Notes under the pieces: generated by a model | Databases searched by the model: none | Told to the model about the DNA's origin: nothing | Seen by the model: the letters and a program-made list of their open reading frames with translations, nothing else | Assembly (NCBI GenBank): GCA_036276235.1 | Contig: DATBDZ010000318.1 | Coordinates: forward strand, 1-14,581 | Length of the DNA stretch: 14,581 nucleotides | From: JANWHF01 sp036276235 | GTDB lineage: Bacteria > Planctomycetota > Phycisphaerae > Tepidisphaerales > Tepidisphaeraceae | Direction of reading: 5' to 3' | Shown: one piece after another, positions 1 to 5,947 of the stretch | Numbering within the stretch: position 1 is the first letter of the stretch | Layout of the letters: each line of letters opens with the position of its first letter | Position numbers and translations under genes: made by a program

Positions 1-51
1 CGATTTGATCACGCGTTCGCGTGCGTCTGGACGAGTCGTCCGTGCGGCCAT
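1..51 (-). CDS. N-terminus of a TetR-like regulator (partial)
   Basis: An open frame runs leftward off the window from an ATG at 49-51. A strong GGAGGA Shine-Dalgarno sequence ends a few bases before the start. Only 17 codons are visible, reading MAARTTRPDARERVIKS. The Arg/Thr-rich lead followed by RPDARERVIK resembles the first residues of TetR-family helix-turn-helix repressors, where a RERIL-type segment opens helix 1. The coding call rests on the good ribosome-binding site and start. The family call is an inference from very few residues, and any basic N-terminus could look similar. The gene is divergent from the small CPMC gene that starts at 205. Confidence 0.5.
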   Translation of the reverse strand, partial: MAARTTRPDARERVIKS

Positions 52-204
52 ACATCCTCCGTGATAGATGGTTGGTTGGTCACCGAGGTTAGCCGGGCAT
101 CATACTCGCCGGCCAGCCCGCGTAGAACTTGCTGCACCCCCACGTCGTCAGGTTTCAGTCTCGGCGTTTCATTTCGGCCGTCAATTCGCTAGGATGATCC
201 AACG

Positions 205-432
205 ATGCGACGCGTTTCCCCCCTACTGAGCATACTGCTTGTTCTGCTCCTCTGCGGCGTGGCGACCGCCTGCCCGATGTGCAAGGATTCCGTCGCCAAC
301 GGCGACGCCGCCGGCACCGGCGCGCTGCCTAACGGCTTCAACACCAGCATCATTGTCATGCTCACCGGCTTTTTGAGCGTCGTCGGCCTGGTGACGGGTG
401 TGATCTGGAAAGGGATTAAGGGAAGCCTGTGA
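205..432 (+). CDS. Small exported CPMC-motif protein with C-terminal membrane helix
   Basis: This 75-residue protein has a basic start (MRR), a hydrophobic stretch at about 5-20 and an Ala-Thr-Ala site before Cys23, which fits a Sec signal peptide. The mature protein would begin with C-P-M-C-K-D (Cys23, Cys26), a CXXC pair suited to metal or thiol chemistry outside the cytoplasm. Residues 46-68 form a second hydrophobic helix followed by a basic tail (KGIKGSL), so the product is probably anchored by its C-terminus. AGGA at 191-194 lies 10 nt before the ATG and serves as a plausible ribosome-binding site. I have the impression that short CPMC proteins of this shape occur in planctomycetes, but I know no assigned function. 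A lipoprotein reading of Cys23 is possible but the lipobox (ATAC) is poor. It converges on hisH. Confidence 0.75.
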   Translation: MRRVSPLLSILLVLLLCGVATACPMCKDSVANGDAAGTGALPNGFNTSIIVMLTGFLSVVGLVTGVIWKGIKGSL

Positions 433-450
433 GAACGCCGCTCCGCGGAA

Positions 451-519
451 TGTAAAATGAAAAATGGGAGACGGCCGTGCCCGGCATTTTTCATTTTAAA
501 TTTTTCATTTTTCATTGGC
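451..519. repeat. Heptad array and hairpin (TGAAAAA / CATTTTT family)
   Basis: The left arm has TG at 451, 458 and 465. The right arm has cattttt-type units starting at 485, 492, 499, 506 and 513, all 7 nt apart. Bases 453-466 and 485-498 are perfect 14-bp inverted copies around an 18-nt loop, so transcripts of either strand can fold. The element lies between two convergent genes: it starts 18 nt after the CPMC stop and its right end contains the hisH stop codon (505-507). A bidirectional terminator is a reasonable role because the arms are T-rich on both strands. Confidence 0.75.
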
Positions 520-1122
520 GAAATTCGCCAGCATCTGCAACCCCACCTTCTGGCTCTTCTCCGGGTGAAATTGCGTGGCGACGATGTTGTCGCGCCAGAT
601 GCTGCTCACGAACGGGCGGCCATAATCGGTCGTCGTCGCGATCACATCCTGATCGTCTGGCACGACGTGATAGCCGTGAACGAAATAGACGCTGCAACCT
701 GCGGGAAGATCGCGGAGGATCGGCGCGTGCCGACGGATGTCGATCTGGTTCCAGCCCATGTGCGGGACCTTCAGCCCCATCACCTCATCGACATCAAACC
801 GCACGCATTTGCCTTTGAGGACGCCCAGGCCGCGATGCTCGCCGTCTTCGTAGCCGACGTCGAAAAGCATCTGCAAGCCGAGGCAAATTCCGAGGAATGG
901 CTTGCCCCTCTCGATGTGCCGCACGATCGGCCCAGCGAGTTCCTTATCGCGCAGAGTTCGCACCGCATCCTGGAACGCGCCGACGCCGGGCAGGACGATC
1001 TTGTCCGCCTTCTCGATCTGTTCCGGCTGGCTGATGATCTGCGCGTGCGTGCCGACGTGCTCGAACGCCTTCTGAACCGAGCGCAAATTCGCCATTCCGT
1101 AGTCGATGATAGAGATGGACAT
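505..1122 (-). CDS. hisH: Imidazole glycerol phosphate synthase, glutaminase subunit HisH
   Basis: HisH hydrolyses glutamine and passes ammonia to HisF, which makes imidazole glycerol phosphate and AICAR in histidine synthesis. The 205-residue length is normal for the family. The class I amidotransferase triad is visible: Cys80 in FLGICLGLQ, and His186 and Glu188 in QFHPEKS. The N-terminus MSISIIDYGMANLRSV and the oxyanion segment LPGVGAF (44-50) are typical. HisF and HisA are not adjacent, so the his genes are dispersed. No Shine-Dalgarno sequence precedes the ATG at 1120-1122. Instead TACAAT (1131-1136, minus strand) lies 8 nt upstream, which suggests a leaderless mRNA. The last codons and stop are built into the adjoining heptad repeat. 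Confidence 0.97.
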   Translation of the reverse strand: MSISIIDYGMANLRSVQKAFEHVGTHAQIISQPEQIEKADKIVLPGVGAFQDAVRTLRDKELAGPIVRHIERGKPFLGICLGLQMLFDVGYEDGEHRGLGVLKGKCVRFDVDEVMGLKVPHMGWNQIDIRRHAPILRDLPAGCSVYFVHGYHVVPDDQDVIATTTDYGRPFVSSIWRDNIVATQFHPEKSQKVGLQMLANFANEK

Positions 1123-1130
1123 GGGACCGC

Positions 1131-1136
1131 ATTGTA
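1131..1136 (-). promoter_or_regulatory. Candidate -10 box for leaderless hisH
   Basis: On the minus strand TACAAT matches five of six positions of the sigma70 -10 consensus and ends 8 nt before the hisH ATG. Transcription would begin at or within a couple of bases of the start codon. No good -35 hexamer is visible, so this remains an inference. Confidence 0.35.
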
Positions 1137-1194
1137 GGCGGCCTCATCGCTGCCGGACAGGATTTGGGAATCTTGAAACGTATTCGGAAAAACT

Positions 1195-1263
1195 TGAAAC
1201 GTGAAGACGTGAAACGTGACAGAAATGCGGTCTCACCGTCACGTTTCACGTCTTCACGTTTCA
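1195..1263. repeat. 26-bp perfect inverted repeat of TGAAACG units
   Basis: Bases 1195-1220 and 1238-1263 are exact inverted copies (26 of 26 pairs) around a 17-nt loop. Each arm is itself repetitive: TGAAACG, TGAAGACG, TGAAACG, TGAC. A further partial copy (TTGAAACG) lies at 1173-1180. The element lies 27 nt beyond the OmpA-lipoprotein stop and upstream of hisH, both on the minus strand. It could end transcription of the lipoprotein gene or protect its 3' end. No run of U follows the stem, so a classical intrinsic terminator is uncertain. Confidence 0.85.
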
Positions 1264-1289
1264 GTTAGCTCAATTCGCGTCCCAACGCG

Positions 1290-1937
1290 CTACCGCGTCA
1301 ATACAACCACTTCCACTCGCCGATTCAGCGATTTATTCGTCGTGCTGCGCGGGTGGGCCTCACCCATGCCCACGACCTTAATGCGGCTGGTCGCGACGCC
1401 TTTGCTCACCAGATAATCGCGCACGGCACCGGCGCGCTTTTCTGAAAGTTCCTGATTGCTTTTCCACTTGCTGTGAACGATCGGATCACTATCCGTGTAC
1501 CCTTCGATGCGCACCTGCTTGCCGGCATATTCCTTCTTCAAGGCCGCCGCAACTTTGTCGAGCGATTGCTTGGCGGGATCTTTGATCGTGATCTGACCCG
1601 GATCGAAGAATAGATCACCCGGGAGACTGACGGTGGTGGTGCCCGCTTTTGCATCGACCGTCGTCTCAAGGTTCCCCAGATCGGGCTTGGGCTGGGCCGC
1701 CTGCTTGGGCGGCGGCGCCTGATCATTCGCCATCGGTTGCGACACCGGCACAGCCGCCTGTTGCGGCGGCGCGGTCTGCACAACCTGTGGCGGCGCGCTG
1801 TTCTTGCTGTCGAGCTGCGATTGCAGCTCCTTATTCTGCTCGCGCAGCGCCTGGTTATCTTCGTAAAGTTTGTTCTGGCAACCCGTCACACCCAACGCCA
1901 GAGCCACCAGCAAAATCCCATTCCATGCCCTGATCAT
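1290..1937 (-). CDS. OmpA-family peptidoglycan-binding lipoprotein
   Basis: The 215-residue protein starts at the ATG at 1935-1937. It begins MIRAWNGILLVALALGVTGC, a lipoprotein signal with lipobox VTGC and lipidated Cys20. Residues 24-45 are a short coiled coil, 48-90 a Pro/Gln/Ala linker, and about 100-213 an OmpA C-terminal domain. That domain shows GYTDSDP (146-152), NQELSEKRA (161-169) and NRRVEVVV (205-212); Asp149 and Arg206 are candidates for the diaminopimelate-binding pair. It is expected to tether the outer membrane or envelope to peptidoglycan, like Pal. The frame is open further upstream to 1988, but AAGGA lies just before this start and a promoter at 1977-2004 would begin transcripts near 1970. 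No Tol genes are adjacent. Confidence 0.93.
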   Translation of the reverse strand: MIRAWNGILLVALALGVTGCQNKLYEDNQALREQNKELQSQLDSKNSAPPQVVQTAPPQQAAVPVSQPMANDQAPPPKQAAQPKPDLGNLETTVDAKAGTTTVSLPGDLFFDPGQITIKDPAKQSLDKVAAALKKEYAGKQVRIEGYTDSDPIVHSKWKSNQELSEKRAGAVRDYLVSKGVATSRIKVVGMGEAHPRSTTNKSLNRRVEVVVLTR

Positions 1938-1976
1938 GCAGAGTCCTTTCATGCGGATGAATCCGTTCAGAGCAAG

Positions 1977-2004
1977 AATGTAGCGCAAAATAGGGCCGCG
2001 TCAA
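1977..2004 (-). promoter_or_regulatory. Sigma70-like promoter for the OmpA lipoprotein
   Basis: On the minus strand TTGACG (1999-2004) and TACATT (1977-1982) are separated by 16 nt. The predicted start near 1970 leaves a leader of about 33 nt before the chosen ATG. The promoter follows the hairpin at 2041-2076 that should end the preceding operon. Confidence 0.55.
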
Positions 2005-2040
2005 GATGAAGGGGGCGTAAAACAGCGGGTTTTTCGCACT

Positions 2041-2076
2041 TTTCCCCCTCCTCTGGAGTACCGGAGGAGGGGGAAA
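2041..2076 (-). terminator. Strong hairpin ending the prepilin-peptidase operon
   Basis: Bases 2041-2053 and 2064-2076 pair perfectly over 13 bp. Three more pairs, one of them G-T, close a 4-nt AGTA loop, giving a 16-bp stem rich in C/T on one side. It begins 25 nt past the stop of the small gene at 2102, on the strand being transcribed. Only a short A run, not a U run, follows on the minus strand, so it may act as a processing or stability hairpin as much as an intrinsic terminator. Confidence 0.6.
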
Positions 2077-2101
2077 GGGCCGTCGCCAAAACCGTCACGC
2101 G

Positions 2102-2296
2102 TCAATGGCGTTGTCTTTCGGACTGGCGCGAAAGCGCGCGGCGCCACTGCCGGCGATCCGCGGCGCTCAGGGGCTTCGTCTCCGCCAGTGAGAATTCACG
2201 ATCGACGGCGCGGTATTCGGCGTCCATCTGCTCCAACGGCTGGTCGTCGAAGCGTGAACTATTGAGGCGCCTCGTATTTCTCGATTTGCGTTTCAT
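2102..2296 (-). CDS. Small basic hydrophilic protein, function unknown
   Basis: This 64-residue frame begins MKRKSRNTRRLNSSRFDD and ends in an Arg-rich segment. The middle (LEQMDAEYRAVDREFSLAET) is acidic and probably helical, and the tail (SAADRRQWRRALSRQSE) is strongly basic. There is no membrane segment, signal or cysteine. The start at 2294-2296 has only a weak purine signal (GACGAG). It is the third gene after the prepilin peptidase on the same strand and sits between a palindrome and a strong hairpin. I do not recognise the family. The charge pattern would allow nucleic-acid binding or an antitoxin-like role, but nothing shows this, and non-coding sequence remains possible. Confidence 0.5.
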   Translation of the reverse strand: MKRKSRNTRRLNSSRFDDQPLEQMDAEYRAVDREFSLAETKPLSAADRRQWRRALSRQSERQRH

Positions 2297-2311
2297 TGGC
2301 TCGTCAAGCTT

Positions 2312-2339
2312 CGTAGGGTGTGCTAAAGCACACCCTACG
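2312..2339. repeat. Near-perfect palindrome GTAGGGTGTGC carrying a stop codon
   Basis: Arms 2312-2324 and 2327-2339 pair over 13 bp with only AA between them. The stop codon of the upstream membrane-protein gene (2335-2337, TAG on the minus strand) lies inside the right arm, so the palindrome supplies the end of that reading frame. Compactness and placement resemble a REP-type dispersed element. Repetition elsewhere in the genome cannot be checked here. Confidence 0.75.
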
Positions 2340-2739
2340 GAAAAGGTCCGTCGTTCTTCGTAGAAGCTCGTTCGCTCGGCCGGGCGGCGGTATCCGCGTC
2401 GCTCACGACCGCCCCCGGCTTCTCTCGCAGCATCGCCGCCTTGCTTTGTAGCTCCTGGACCGATCGCTCGAGCTTCACAGCGCGGCTGCGCTCTTTGAGG
2501 TCGCGGAATTGTCGTAGCGTGATGAGTGTTGTCCGAATCAGAATTGTGACCACTGCCCCCGCGAGGAACGCGCACAGCGCTACCAGCAGCACCGTTGATT
2601 CAAGCGTGTGTTCCGGAGCCACCCACATCTTGGCGGGGTAGCCCTGATTCTTGAAGACGAACGCCAGAACGTACAACAGCAGCAGTCCGAAGACCGTTAC
2701 TTTCGTGTAAACCTTGAGCTTGAGCCAGAAGTTTCCCAT
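2335..2739 (-). CDS. Two-helix membrane protein with cytoplasmic coiled coil (LapA-like)
   Basis: The 134-residue protein has hydrophobic segments at about 11-29 and 48-70, separated by a short loop with charged residues. A charged helical region at 76-106 (RQFRDLKERSRAVKLERSV) is likely a coiled coil, followed by a disordered tail. This order is the same as in DUF1049/LapA-domain proteins, though I see no diagnostic residue. It starts 30 nt after the prepilin peptidase stop and is probably co-transcribed with it. The ribosome-binding site is weak (GAAAG). The last residues and stop come from the palindrome at 2312-2339, which may have replaced the original C-terminus. Confidence 0.8.
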   Translation of the reverse strand: MGNFWLKLKVYTKVTVFGLLLLYVLAFVFKNQGYPAKMWVAPEHTLESTVLLVALCAFLAGAVVTILIRTTLITLRQFRDLKERSRAVKLERSVQELQSKAAMLREKPGAVVSDADTAARPSERASTKNDGPFP

Positions 2740-2769
2740 GAGCGCTTTCGGAATTGGTCCCGTCGCATC

Positions 2770-4083
2770 TTACCAGTTGCCAAGCGAATTGCGCAGCATC
2801 TGCATGATCACGTGAAGTCCGGGCGCCATGTACGCGGCGATATCACAATAGTAGAGGATGGCGGCGGCGCTGCCGAGGCTCAGGTATGGGCCATACGGAA
2901 TCTCGCGGCGGGTGCCGGTCAGCAGCAGATAAAGTGCGATCGCCAATCCAAATGCGGGAGCGAGGAAGAATGCGACGACCGACGCTCCCGCGCCCAGAGC
3001 CGCACCGACCGCGACCATCAGATCGACATCGCCCAGCCCCATCGCCTCGCGGCCAAAGCCGATCGAGCCGAGGATCCGTGTCAGCCACACGGTGAAGCCG
3101 CCGACCAGCCCGCCGAGAATCGAACCAAGCATCGCCGCAAGCCAGCGGTATTGCATCGCGCGATTCCAGGCGGATGCAACCGCCGGCACGCGCCAAACCA
3201 TCACCGCGAAGAGAAATCCCAAGCCCAACGGCGGCAGGAGAAACAGAATCTCCTTGCGGATTTCGCGGCGAATCTCGGCGGGAGTCCACACGCGCATGTC
3301 CGGGTCATCTTCTTCAGGTTCCAACGACTGCTTTGACTTCGACCTTTTCTCGTTCTTCTCGCGCTCGCGCTGGCGTTCTTGTTTTTCCTTCTCGAGCTTG
3401 GCGCGATCCACCTCCAGCAGCGGCTCTCCCTCGCTGAAGCTCATTGGAAGAAAACCCAGGTGCAGGAGAAGGGCGCTGATTGCCAGCCCGATCGTCGCCC
3501 CCAGCGCCAATGCCGCCGGCATTGGCGCGGCGATCAATCCGCCGGATGTATAAGGCTGATCGTTGATTGTATGTACGACAATCGCAACAGCCGTCAGCAG
3601 CAGCGGGATCGATGCGGGAATCATGAACAGCTCGGCATCGATCAAGCTTGCCGCCAGGAGGCCGCTGATCAGCACCATGTCCATCGCGTAGATCGGCCAG
3701 TCGCGCGTGATATCCAGCGCCGGGCGAAACGCCACGGCGTGATCGCCGTGCAGGACAATCGCCTGGCATGGCCCCATGTTCCACACAAAAAACGCGAAGT
3801 AATACCCTAGAAAGAGCAGCCCAGTGATCGCCTCGACGATCGGATAGCGCGGCGAAATCTTCTCGCGGCAAAACCGGCAGCGCCCACCCAGCATCAGCCA
3901 TCCGATCACCGGAAGGTTGTCATAGATCTTGAGAAGCTTGTTGCATTTAGGGCAATGCGAAGGAGGCGTGATCAGCGATTCCTTCCGCGGCAGCCGCCAC
4001 ACCACCACATTCAAGAAGCTCCCCACGCACGCCCCCAGCGCGAAGATGAAAACCGGAAGAGTATATTGAAGCGCGGGGGACAA
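2770..4083 (-). CDS. Prepilin peptidase (A24 family) with long cytoplasmic insertion
   Basis: This membrane aspartyl protease cleaves, and in the bifunctional forms N-methylates, type IV pilin-like or type II secretion pseudopilin precursors. The N-terminal domain (about 10-95) has GSFLNVVVWRLP and a zinc-type cysteine quartet at 44, 47, 69 and 72. The peptidase core has Asp149 in SLIDAELFMIP and Asp352 in GLGDVD, the expected catalytic pair, and ends with the conserved PYGPYLSLG. At 437 residues it is about 150 longer than usual, because a Lys/Glu/Arg-rich stretch (about 217-280) and an extra membrane segment separate the two aspartates. The start is TTG at 4081-4083. An in-frame stop lies two codons upstream and no Shine-Dalgarno is visible, so the start is less sure than the product. 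Confidence 0.95.
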   Translation of the reverse strand: MSPALQYTLPVFIFALGACVGSFLNVVVWRLPRKESLITPPSHCPKCNKLLKIYDNLPVIGWLMLGGRCRFCREKISPRYPIVEAITGLLFLGYYFAFFVWNMGPCQAIVLHGDHAVAFRPALDITRDWPIYAMDMVLISGLLAASLIDAELFMIPASIPLLLTAVAIVVHTINDQPYTSGGLIAAPMPAALALGATIGLAISALLLHLGFLPMSFSEGEPLLEVDRAKLEKEKQERQREREKNEKRSKSKQSLEPEEDDPDMRVWTPAEIRREIRKEILFLLPPLGLGFLFAVMVWRVPAVASAWNRAMQYRWLAAMLGSILGGLVGGFTVWLTRILGSIGFGREAMGLGDVDLMVAVGAALGAGASVVAFFLAPAFGLAIALYLLLTGTRREIPYGPYLSLGSAAAILYYCDIAAYMAPGLHVIMQMLRNSLGNW

Positions 4084-4090
4084 GGGTCAA

Positions 4091-4261
4091 TGAGTAGGCA
4101 GAAGGCAGAAGGCAGTAGGCAGAATGCGTCTTTTCTGTCTACTGCCTACTGCCGTCTGACTTCTTCCTCCTCAGATCATTTGAATCAGTAGTCAGAAGTC
4201 AGTAGGCAGTAGTCAGAGAAGAACAATTCTGCCTTCTGACTACTGCCTTCTGCCTGCTGCT
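4091..4261. repeat. Double heptad-repeat hairpin (GGCAGAA / TCAGTAG family)
   Basis: Four exact-period heptads fill 4097-4124 (GGCAGAA, GGCAGAA, GGCAGTA, GGCAGAA), answered by inverted heptads at 4133-4167. Bases 4104-4123 and 4134-4153 pair at 18 of 20 positions. A second pair follows: heptads at 4185-4219 (TCAGTAG, TCAGAAG, TCAGTAG, GCAGTAG) and inverted heptads at 4227-4261, pairing imperfectly. The array fills the whole gap between the prepilin peptidase start and the aroK stop codon, touching the latter at 4262. Confidence 0.85.
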
Positions 4262-4777
4262 TCACATCATTCTAGCCAAATACGGGATCGCGTCTTGTGG
4301 CGACAGATACGTTACGTCCAGCTCCGCCGACTTTACGCTGCGCCAGATCGGCTCGCGGCGAGCCAGAACTGTTTTGATTTCCTCGATGCCGCCCACGAGG
4401 CTGGTCAGATTCGGCCGCGTGGCGGCGGTGTTCGGATCCGCCTCGATTCGCTTGAGCAATTCTTCCGGCTCGCATCGCAGGTAAATCAGCTTGAGCCCCG
4501 CCTTGGCGATGGCCTGGCGATTTTCCTCGCGATCGAGCGCCCCGCCGCCGAAGCCGATGACGACTTCGGGTTGCTCGCAAACTTTGCGGACGGCTTGCGT
4601 TTCCAGATCGCGAAACGCCGGCTCGCCATCCTGCTCGAAGATTTCCTTGATGCTTTTGCCGGCCATCTCGATGACGAGTTGGTCGGTATCGACGAACTTC
4701 TGCCAAAGCCGATCCGCCAGGTGAATTCCCAGCGTCGTCTTCCCGCTGCCGCGATATCCGATCAAGCCGACACTCAT
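4262..4777 (-). CDS. aroK: Shikimate kinase
   Basis: AroK phosphorylates shikimate at the 3-hydroxyl with ATP, step five of chorismate synthesis. The 171-residue length is standard. Walker A is GYRGSGKT (7-14). Shikimate contacts are visible as Asp32 in DTD, Arg56 in AFRDLE and the glycine triplet GFGGGA (75-80). The lid arginine is Arg121 in TRPNLT. The RxxxY adenine-side motif appears as RREPIW, with Trp where Tyr is common. A clear AAGGGAG lies 5-6 nt before the ATG at 4775-4777. No other shikimate gene is adjacent. The stop codon abuts the heptad hairpins, which should separate it from the prepilin peptidase operon. Confidence 0.96.
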   Translation of the reverse strand: MSVGLIGYRGSGKTTLGIHLADRLWQKFVDTDQLVIEMAGKSIKEIFEQDGEPAFRDLETQAVRKVCEQPEVVIGFGGGALDREENRQAIAKAGLKLIYLRCEPEELLKRIEADPNTAATRPNLTSLVGGIEEIKTVLARREPIWRSVKSAELDVTYLSPQDAIPYLARMM

Positions 4778-4795
4778 GTATCTCCCTTATCGGCA

Positions 4796-4823
4796 AGTAT
4801 ATGGGGCTTGGGTCAATTGTGAA
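4796..4823 (-). promoter_or_regulatory. Candidate aroK promoter
   Basis: On the minus strand TTCACA (4818-4823) and TATACT (4796-4801) are 16 nt apart. The predicted transcript starts near 4789, giving a leader of about 12 nt that includes the Shine-Dalgarno sequence. Four of six and five of six consensus positions match. Confidence 0.45.
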
Positions 4824-4879
4824 TTGGGGTGGGGTGTTGTCGATTAGGTCAGATAAAAGTCGGCGTCACGCCGCTTGAA

Positions 4880-5068
4880 TCCCGAAATCCGAAACCCGAA
4901 TCTCCGAATCAAATCCGAATGACCGAATGACGAACAGGGACGAAATGTCACGCGAAGGGACGAAGTTACGAAGGGAGCACTTCGATAGAACTTCGTTGCT
5001 TCGTCTCTTCGCGTGACACGCTTGCGTTTTTCGTCATTCGGATTTCGGGGATTCGGATTTCGGATTTC
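4880..5068. repeat. Nested inverted repeat of CCGAA and CGAAG units
   Basis: An outer left arm (4882-4934) holds seven (C)CGAA units, mostly 7-8 nt apart. The outer right arm (5031-5068) holds TTCGG units at 5037, 5044, 5052 and 5059. Inside them, 4948-4973 and 4991-5016 pair at 23 of 26 positions and carry CGAAG units every 8 nt. Together they could form one long nested hairpin or cruciform filling most of the 395-nt gap between the divergent aroK and pyrH genes. No open frame in the gap looks coding. Confidence 0.8.
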
Positions 5069-5109
5069 CGCAGGCGCGTGACGTCCTCCATGACAAACGG
5101 CGCGCGACC

Positions 5110-5115
5110 CCTATA
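5110..5115 (+). promoter_or_regulatory. Perfect -10 box upstream of pyrH
   Basis: TATAAT lies 57 nt before the pyrH ATG, giving a leader of roughly 50 nt that contains the strong AAGGAGGAG ribosome-binding site. ATGACA at 5090-5095 is the best -35 candidate, but its 14-nt spacing is short. The box sits just outside the nested inverted repeat. Confidence 0.5.
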
Positions 5116-5172
5116 ATGCGCCTTCATGCCTCGGCTCGCGAAACCTCGCCGCGCTAAACAAGGAGGAGACAG

Positions 5173-5892
5173 ATGACGGCTCCGGCTTACAAACGTGTTC
5201 TGCTCAAGATCAGCGGCGAAGGCTTCTGCCATGAAGGGGGCTTCGGCGTTGAAGCCGCCGAGCTGGAATTGATCGCCCGCCAATGCGTGGATGTCGTCAA
5301 GATGGGCGTGCAACTGGCGATTGTCGTGGGCGGCGGCAACTTCATCCGCGGCGCGACCTTCTCCGAAACCGGCCACATCCCCCGCGCCACCGCCGACTAT
5401 ATGGGGATGCTCGCGACGATCCTCAACGCGCTATCGTTGCAGGAGACGATGGAAAAGATGGGCCAGCCGACCCGCGTGCAGTCGGCGATTGCGATTTACA
5501 GCGTCTGCGAGCCGTTCATCCGCCGACGCACGGTGCGGCACCTGGAAAAAGGCCGCGCCGTCATCCTCGCCGCCGGCACCGGCAATCCTTTTTTCACGAC
5601 CGATACCTGTGCCGCCCTTCGCGCGACCGAGATCAACGCCGACGTCCTTCTCAAGGCGACAAAAGTGGATGGCGTCTACAGCGCCGACCCCAAAAAGGAT
5701 CCGCAGGCGGTGCTCTATCAGGACGTCACCTACAAGCAGGTGTTGAATCAACAGCTTCGCGTGATGGACCTGACGGCGATCACCCTCTGCATGGAACGAA
5801 AAATCCCGCTGGTGGTTTTCAATCTCAAGACACCCGGAAATATTGCGCGGGTTCTGAGCGGGGAACGAGTGGGGACAAAGATTACGCCGTAG
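5173..5892 (+). CDS. pyrH: Uridylate kinase (UMP kinase)
   Basis: PyrH converts UMP to UDP with ATP and is the entry to UTP and CTP pools; the bacterial enzyme is a hexamer of the amino-acid-kinase fold. The 239-residue length is standard. Visible motifs are KISGE (12-16), the phosphate loop GGGNFIRG (53-60), ADYMGMLAT (74-82), GTGNPFFTTDT (135-145) and KVDGVYSADP (164-173). AAGGAGGAG is placed ideally before the ATG. In many bacteria pyrH lies between tsf and frr; neither is here, so it appears to be transcribed alone from the TATAAT at 5110. Confidence 0.97.
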   Translation: MTAPAYKRVLLKISGEGFCHEGGFGVEAAELELIARQCVDVVKMGVQLAIVVGGGNFIRGATFSETGHIPRATADYMGMLATILNALSLQETMEKMGQPTRVQSAIAIYSVCEPFIRRRTVRHLEKGRAVILAAGTGNPFFTTDTCAALRATEINADVLLKATKVDGVYSADPKKDPQAVLYQDVTYKQVLNQQLRVMDLTAITLCMERKIPLVVFNLKTPGNIARVLSGERVGTKITP

Positions 5893-5930
5893 TGCAAATT
5901 GCCCGGGACTTTTCGGCACCGGCCGAGCCA

Positions 5931-5936
5931 TATAAC
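5931..5936 (+). promoter_or_regulatory. Candidate -10 box for a leaderless transcript
   Basis: TATAAC ends 11 nt before the ATG at 5948, and no Shine-Dalgarno sequence lies between. If used, it would start transcription within a few bases of the start codon. No convincing -35 is visible. Confidence 0.35.
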
Positions 5937-5947
5937 ATGCTCGCTCG

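Noticed and set aside
457..1137. A 226-codon plus-strand frame opposite hisH
   Set aside because: It is the complement of hisH, whose catalytic motifs are intact, and it starts inside the heptad hairpin.
1938..1988. An N-terminal extension of the OmpA lipoprotein to an in-frame start at 1988
   Set aside because: It would bury the lipoprotein signal behind 17 residues and begin upstream of the predicted transcription start, whereas the start at 1937 has a Shine-Dalgarno sequence.
4091..4261. A CRISPR array
   Set aside because: The repeat units are 7 nt in direct succession with no unique spacers and no cas genes, so the layout does not fit.
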